From the NCBI GenBank assembly GCA_002713365.1, contig PASR01000018.1:1-37117 (forward strand): a DNA stretch of 37,117 nucleotides, read 5' to 3'. Below the pieces are notes generated by a model, which saw nothing but the letters and a program-made list of their open reading frames with translations, was not told the origin of the DNA and did not search any database. Position 1 is the stretch's first letter. Each line of letters opens with the position of its first letter. Positions 33,379 to 37,117 of the stretch are shown piece after piece. Source of the stretch: Rhodospirillaceae bacterium. GTDB lineage: Bacteria; Pseudomonadota; Alphaproteobacteria; UBA6615. The translations under genes and the position numbers were made by a program.

Positions 33379-34377
33379 ATGAAATATAAAAAAAATGAGG
33401 CGAAAGAAGCCGGCCATGAAATTCTAAGAGGGGTCTGGACGGCTATGCCTTATTGCTGGAACGCTGACGATGAATTTGATGATAAAGCAAACAGCAGTAA
33501 TATGGAGCATATTATCACTGGCCTTAAGATAGATGGACACTACTGCTCAGGTAATATTGCCGAATTTTGGTCAATGCCAAACAATGAACGCATGCACGCT
33601 CATGAGGTAATGATTGATGCAGCATCGGGGCGAATACCTCAAATAGCGGGCTGTCATCATCAGTCAGTAAAAGATGCAACTATGTTAGCTCAGCATGCTT
33701 GGGATGTGGGGTTTGATTTTGTAATAATTCTAACACCTTATGTTGCTGCTGGTAATGATGATTCTGTTTTTGCTTTTTATGAATATATATGCGAGCGAAC
33801 TGACATAGGGATAATTCTTTTTAATGTACCGGGTCAATGCCACCCAATAGGCCCTGAGCTAGCAAGTCGTCTGGTGGCTTTACCAAACATTGTGGCAATT
33901 AAGCAGGCTGACGCGACTCCTTCTGCCACTTTTTCATTAGAAGCCGCAGTAGGTGATAAAGTTGTAATATCCGTAGCGGATGAAGCCCCCTGGCTTCATA
34001 ACATGACACAGTTAGGCCATAAGTGGCTGATAAACTATAATCCCCACTTATACCAAGTGCCAGGCTATCTTCCAATTAAAGAATATACTGAGCTAGCACT
34101 TGCTGGAGAAATTGCTAAAGCCACAGAACTTGCCTCAACTCTCCGACCTTTGCGTGAATTACATGCTAAATGGATTCAAGGCTATTGGCGTAAGGGGCGT
34201 ATGCCAATGGCTGAAATGAAACTTTGGCAAGAGTGTATAGGAATGAATGGTGGTTTAGTGCGGCCGCCTATTGTAAATATGGGGGATAAAGCTAAGGCCC
34301 AATTTAGAGATGATTTTGACGCAACTGGTTTAATGGCCAAACATAATGGTTTTTTAACAGAAGCAGCAGCTGAGTAA
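33379..34377 (+). CDS. DapA/N-acetylneuraminate lyase family protein (class I aldolase)
   Basis: 332 residues, slightly longer than typical DapA. The Schiff-base lysine is Lys175 (VAIKQAD). The conserved Tyr of the family is Phe148 here (ILFNVPGQ). The pyruvate carboxylate-binding G-T-T-G-E loop reads SGNIAE (58-62). The barrel is otherwise complete. With Tyr and both Thr changed, dihydrodipicolinate synthase activity is unlikely. A related lyase, hydratase-aldolase or decarboxylase acting on a 2-oxo acid is the better guess. AAGGAG precedes the ATG. The gene is between the hydrolase and the Gfo/Idh/MocA gene. Confidence 0.88.
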   Translation: MKYKKNEAKEAGHEILRGVWTAMPYCWNADDEFDDKANSSNMEHIITGLKIDGHYCSGNIAEFWSMPNNERMHAHEVMIDAASGRIPQIAGCHHQSVKDATMLAQHAWDVGFDFVIILTPYVAAGNDDSVFAFYEYICERTDIGIILFNVPGQCHPIGPELASRLVALPNIVAIKQADATPSATFSLEAAVGDKVVISVADEAPWLHNMTQLGHKWLINYNPHLYQVPGYLPIKEYTELALAGEIAKATELASTLRPLRELHAKWIQGYWRKGRMPMAEMKLWQECIGMNGGLVRPPIVNMGDKAKAQFRDDFDATGLMAKHNGFLTEAAAE

Positions 34378-34497
34378 ATATAAAATATGGCTAACTGACG
34401 ACTAAATTATTTTTTAATAAACGTATTATAACAATCCTAGCCGATAATGCTTTTGTTTTCCTTCAGTTTTTTGAAAAACACAAACTAGGAGATAAAT

Positions 34498-35595
34498 TTG
34501 GGTAATAAAATAAGGCTAGGATTGATAGGTGCCAGTATTAAAGGGAGTTGGTCCGCACGCTCTCATCTGCCAGCAATCTTAGCGAATAATGAAATAGAGT
34601 TAACAGCTGTTTGTACTACTAAAGCGGAAAGTGCAGAGGCAACACGTGAAGCATATGGCGCTAGTTTTGGATTTAGTGACTATCGGGAGATGCTGGTATC
34701 TCCCGACATCGATGCTGTCGCAGTGGTTGTTCGTGTGCCATCCCATTATGAGCCTACTAGAGCAGCTTTGGAGGCCCAAAAACATGTTTATTGTGAATGG
34801 CCGCTTGGAAGGACGACAAAGGAAGCTTTAGAGTTATTGGAGCTTGCTAAAGATAAGGGTGTAAAAACAGCAACTGGGTTGCAGGCTAGAGTTAACCCCA
34901 CATTGATCCATATGAAAAATCTTATTTCAGATGGATACGTAGGCCGAGTTATGTCAGTACAAGTGAGCTTAATGAGGGATGGTATATTATCTCGACCGTC
35001 TAATAGGAGTTGGCAACGTGATGAAAGCCTGGGTGCTAACACGTTAACTATTGCTAACGGTCATACGATAGATGCTATGCGCTTTGTTGTTGATGATTTT
35101 AGCCGTCTTTCTGCTATGATAAGTACACAAGTGGATAAGTGGTTTGAAACAGACACCAATGAACTGGTTAGTGTTAGTTCGCCTGATAATGTAATCATTA
35201 ATGGCTTTTTATACTCTGGTGCAATTGTATCCTCACAAGTAAGTGAGGTACCGTTCGCTGGCAGTGGGTATCGTATGGAAATTCATGGTAGTGAAGGAAC
35301 ATTAGTGGCAACCAGTCGAAATGCTCCTCAATTAGGAGAGGTTTTCTTGAGTGGAGCTAAGAAAAAAAACAAACTTTCTATAATAACAGTGCCGGATATT
35401 TTAGGTCATGCCGTTGGAGAAAAAGTAGTAGGCGAAGCATTAAATGTGGGCCTGATGTATTCAGCTTTTGTTGAATCTATAAGAGAAAATAAAACTAGTC
35501 ATCCTACATTTGAAACAGCCTTAGAATTACATCGACTTATCGATGGTATTAAACAATCATCGGATAGCGGTCACGAAATAGAACTTAAAAAATAA
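34498..35595 (+). CDS. Gfo/Idh/MocA family oxidoreductase
   Basis: 365 residues. A Rossmann start, LGLIGASIKGSWSARSHLPA (7-26), binds NAD(P), and the domain boundary motif is CEWPLGR (99-105). The second domain includes NTLTIANGHTIDAMRFVV. In most active members the boundary motif is E-K-P with a catalytic Lys. Here it is Glu100-Trp101-Pro102, as in Gal80-like members, so dehydrogenase activity is not assured. The TTG start is supported by AGGAG six bases upstream. Gfo/Idh/MocA proteins usually oxidise sugars or polyols, but the substrate is open. A broken cupin gene follows 40 bases downstream. Confidence 0.9.
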   Translation: MGNKIRLGLIGASIKGSWSARSHLPAILANNEIELTAVCTTKAESAEATREAYGASFGFSDYREMLVSPDIDAVAVVVRVPSHYEPTRAALEAQKHVYCEWPLGRTTKEALELLELAKDKGVKTATGLQARVNPTLIHMKNLISDGYVGRVMSVQVSLMRDGILSRPSNRSWQRDESLGANTLTIANGHTIDAMRFVVDDFSRLSAMISTQVDKWFETDTNELVSVSSPDNVIINGFLYSGAIVSSQVSEVPFAGSGYRMEIHGSEGTLVATSRNAPQLGEVFLSGAKKKNKLSIITVPDILGHAVGEKVVGEALNVGLMYSAFVESIRENKTSHPTFETALELHRLIDGIKQSSDSGHEIELKK

Positions 35596-35635
35596 TTATA
35601 CTTGCATTAATAGATCAATTCATAGGAGTAGAATA

Positions 35636-36193
35636 ATGGTACTTCCTGTTCATAAGCCAAAACGAGAAGAAATATTAAAATGCGTTGCTAGGTTTGAAGA
35701 CATTTCGCCAGCTGATACAGGCCTTCCTGATCAAGAGGTGGATGGTTACCGACGAACATTTTATAATGCTTTAGGTTTTTCTCAACCTGCTGGAGAAGGT
35801 TCATATTCACCATTGGGTGATGATGCAAAACCTTTAATTAGTCATCTTAGTCCTGGATTTAACCTTGGTTATGTTGAGGCCGCTCCCGGGCAGGGTGTTA
35901 TGATGCACAACCATGATACTAATTAAACTTTTGTAGTTATTTCAGGGACCTGGATGTTTGAATGGGAAGGTCATCAAGGTGATGAGAGTGTTATATTAAA
36001 AGAGCGTGATATAGTTTCATTTGAACCAGGTATGCAGCGTAGGTTTGAGTGTGTGAGTTCTGCTACTAATGCCGATAAAGGTGTTATTTTAGGAGTGATT
36101 GGAGGAGATAATCCTGCGGCAGAGTTTTCTCCAGAATCCATTGAAAGACTTAGAGAGCTTGGGGTAGAAGTTCAGCAGGCTGCTGCAGAGTAA
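35636..36193 (+). pseudogene. Cupin-domain protein interrupted by one in-frame TAA
   Basis: A single frame of 186 codons that would encode a cupin protein of about 185 residues, broken by a TAA at 35924-35926 (codon 97). The first part ends GQGVMMHNHDTN. The same frame continues directly with TFVVISGTWMFEWEGH, DIVSFEPGMQRRFECVS and an intact C-terminus. In cupins of this type the residue after HNHDTN is Glu, a metal ligand, so a single G-to-T change (GAA to TAA) explains the break. Either a recent nonsense mutation or a base-call error is likely. The downstream half could restart at the ATG at 35954. AGGAG precedes the first ATG. Confidence 0.85.
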
Positions 36194-36238
36194 TTTTATT
36201 TTCATTATTTAATAAAAAATTAATTAGCCTGTAAATTT

Positions 36239-36976
36239 ATGAACCTTCTTAAGAACATAATTGTTGGTGACCCAATATTTATTTTAACAGGTGCTGGAAT
36301 TTCTAAAGAGTCAGGGTTGGCTACATTTCGTGACCCAGATGGGGTCTGGTCTAAATATCGGATAGAAGACGTGGCTACGCCAGAAGCTTTTGCCCAACAT
36401 CCTAAGCAGGTTCTCGATTTTTATAATCTGCGACGTCAGCAGATGAATGACACTCTGGTAGTTCCTAACGCAGCGCATAAAGCTCTTGCAAAACTAGAAA
36501 GTTTTTGGCCAGGAGAGGTGTTATTAGTTACCCAAAATATTGATAACTTGCATGAGCGTGGAGGAACGGCAAACCTTATTCATATGCACGGAGAACTCAA
36601 TAAGTCACGGTGTGGTAATTGCGATAATCTAGTTTCAAATGAAGGCAATTTAACTACCGACATGGTTTGCAAAAAATGTGGTTTGAAGGGGGGCATAAGA
36701 CCCCATGTTGTTTGGTTTGGGGAAATGCCACTTTTTATGGATGAAATTATTACTTTTTTAGATCGCAGTAGGTTGTTTCTTTCTATTGGAACCTCAGGTA
36801 ATGTATACCCAGCGTCCGGCTTTGTTCAAAGGGCAAGGAGTGCAGGTGGCCAAACAATAGAACTTAACCTTGAAAAATCAGAGGGTGCTTCACTATTCCA
36901 TGAAGCCCATTATGGTTTGGCAACAGAGTTGGTGCCAGCTATCGTGGATGAGCTAGAAAAAATGACTCAATTTTAA
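36239..36976 (+). CDS. cobB: Sir2 family NAD-dependent protein deacylase (CobB-like)
   Basis: 245 residues. LTGAGISKESGLATFRDPDG (16-35) binds NAD, QNIDNLH starts at 99, the catalytic His117 is in HMHGEL, and the zinc is held by Cys125, Cys128, Cys144 and Cys147. Tyr62 and Arg65 (FYNLRR) form the Y-x2-R pair that in SIRT5 and E. coli CobB recognises succinyl- or malonyl-lysine, so desuccinylase/demalonylase activity is possible. It follows the broken cupin by 45 bases and ends the rightward train. It may remove acyl marks produced by reactive CoA esters of the pathway. The symbol is by family resemblance. Confidence 0.9.
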   Translation: MNLLKNIIVGDPIFILTGAGISKESGLATFRDPDGVWSKYRIEDVATPEAFAQHPKQVLDFYNLRRQQMNDTLVVPNAAHKALAKLESFWPGEVLLVTQNIDNLHERGGTANLIHMHGELNKSRCGNCDNLVSNEGNLTTDMVCKKCGLKGGIRPHVVWFGEMPLFMDEIITFLDRSRLFLSIGTSGNVYPASGFVQRARSAGGQTIELNLEKSEGASLFHEAHYGLATELVPAIVDELEKMTQF

Positions 36977-37015
36977 TTCGATAATTATTATAAATCTTGT
37001 GTGCTAATTTAATTG

Positions 37016-37117
37016 TTAATTATTATCCCAGAACCGCCCCACAGGGCGGTCTAGTTTATAATGATCCCGCAGTGTGTTTCCTTCATAAGCAGTCCGGAAA
37101 AGGCCGCGTTTTTGTAA
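37016..37117 (-). CDS. Second copy of the luciferase-like monooxygenase, C-terminal end only (partial)
   Basis: Read on the - strand, these bases encode 33 residues beginning LQKRGLFRTAYEGNT and ending GRFWDNN before a TAA at 37018-37016. The residues equal the C-terminus of the monooxygenase encoded at 1-1329, except for Asn in place of Ser as the next-to-last residue. The rest of the gene lies beyond the right edge. It converges with the sirtuin gene. The different last codons and the wholly different downstream sequence show a separate copy, not a repeat of the same locus. Confidence 0.85.
   Translation of the reverse strand, partial: LQKRGLFRTAYEGNTLRDHYKLDRPVGRFWDNN
37024..37117 (-). 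repeat. Inverted repeat, right copy
   Basis: Identical in reverse complement to 1228-1321 over all 94 bases to the window edge. It carries the same GC-rich hairpin at 37033-37050. The match probably continues beyond the edge. Confidence 0.95.

Noticed and set aside
35924-35926. Programmed recoding at the cupin stop codon
   Set aside because: The codon is TAA, not the TGA or TAG used for selenocysteine or pyrrolysine, and no stimulatory structure is evident. Mutation or sequence error is simpler.
1-37117. Circular element closed through the repeated ends
   Set aside because: The terminal repeats are inverted and not direct, so they cannot represent a circular overlap. No replication gene is present.

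Overview
The window is a dense, AT-rich (by eye about 40% GC) piece of a Gram-negative bacterial genome. Almost all of it encodes catabolic enzymes and importers. A Tat-exported substrate-binding protein, a TRAP-type binding protein, glutathione-S-transferase-like proteins, a 2-hydroxychromene-2-carboxylate (HCCA) isomerase domain, a Rieske oxygenase and a Bax-inhibitor/YccA protein together suggest a proteobacterium, most likely a low-GC alphaproteobacterium. There is no rRNA or tRNA to confirm this. I saw no tRNA, rRNA, CRISPR array, transposase or phage gene, and no recognisable transcription regulator.

Left block (1-17122). A flavin-dependent luciferase-like monooxygenase (5' end cut by the window) is followed on the + strand by an acyl-CoA dehydrogenase-like protein, a TRAP binding protein without a signal peptide, a 72-residue membrane protein, an MFS transporter, an FMN reductase and two tandem short-chain dehydrogenases (SDRs). 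A FAD monooxygenase on the - strand converges with them. Next come a GST-like protein, a crotonase and a cupin (+), a second GST-like protein (-), then two nearly identical tandem cupins, a 3-hydroxyacyl-CoA dehydrogenase, an Old Yellow Enzyme reductase, an HCCA-isomerase/hotdog fusion and another MFS transporter (+). The set looks like an oxygenase, flavin-reductase and CoA-ester pathway for an unknown, probably cyclic or aromatic substrate.

Middle (17127-19599, - strand). An SDR, a YccA-type membrane protein followed by a rho-independent terminator, and an unrecognised multi-pass membrane protein.

Right block (19783-36976). Two divergent gene trains start from about 29.6-29.9 kb. Leftward: hydantoinase/oxoprolinase A and B, two permeases, a Tat-type binding protein and the ATPase of a polyamine-type ABC importer, then the alpha and beta subunits of a Rieske oxygenase. 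Rightward: an RraA-type aldolase, large and small LeuCD/aconitase-type subunits, an alpha/beta hydrolase, a DapA-type lyase, a Gfo/Idh/MocA protein, a cupin broken by one stop codon, and a sirtuin. Imported substrate, ATP-dependent ring opening or carboxylation, ring oxidation, and hydratase/aldolase breakdown would make a coherent but unassigned pathway.

Both ends. The last 94 bases are an exact inverted copy of bases 1228-1321, the 3' end of the first monooxygenase gene, and then diverge just before the stop codon. A second monooxygenase copy therefore begins to enter from the right on the - strand, so the whole block appears to lie between two inward-facing copies.
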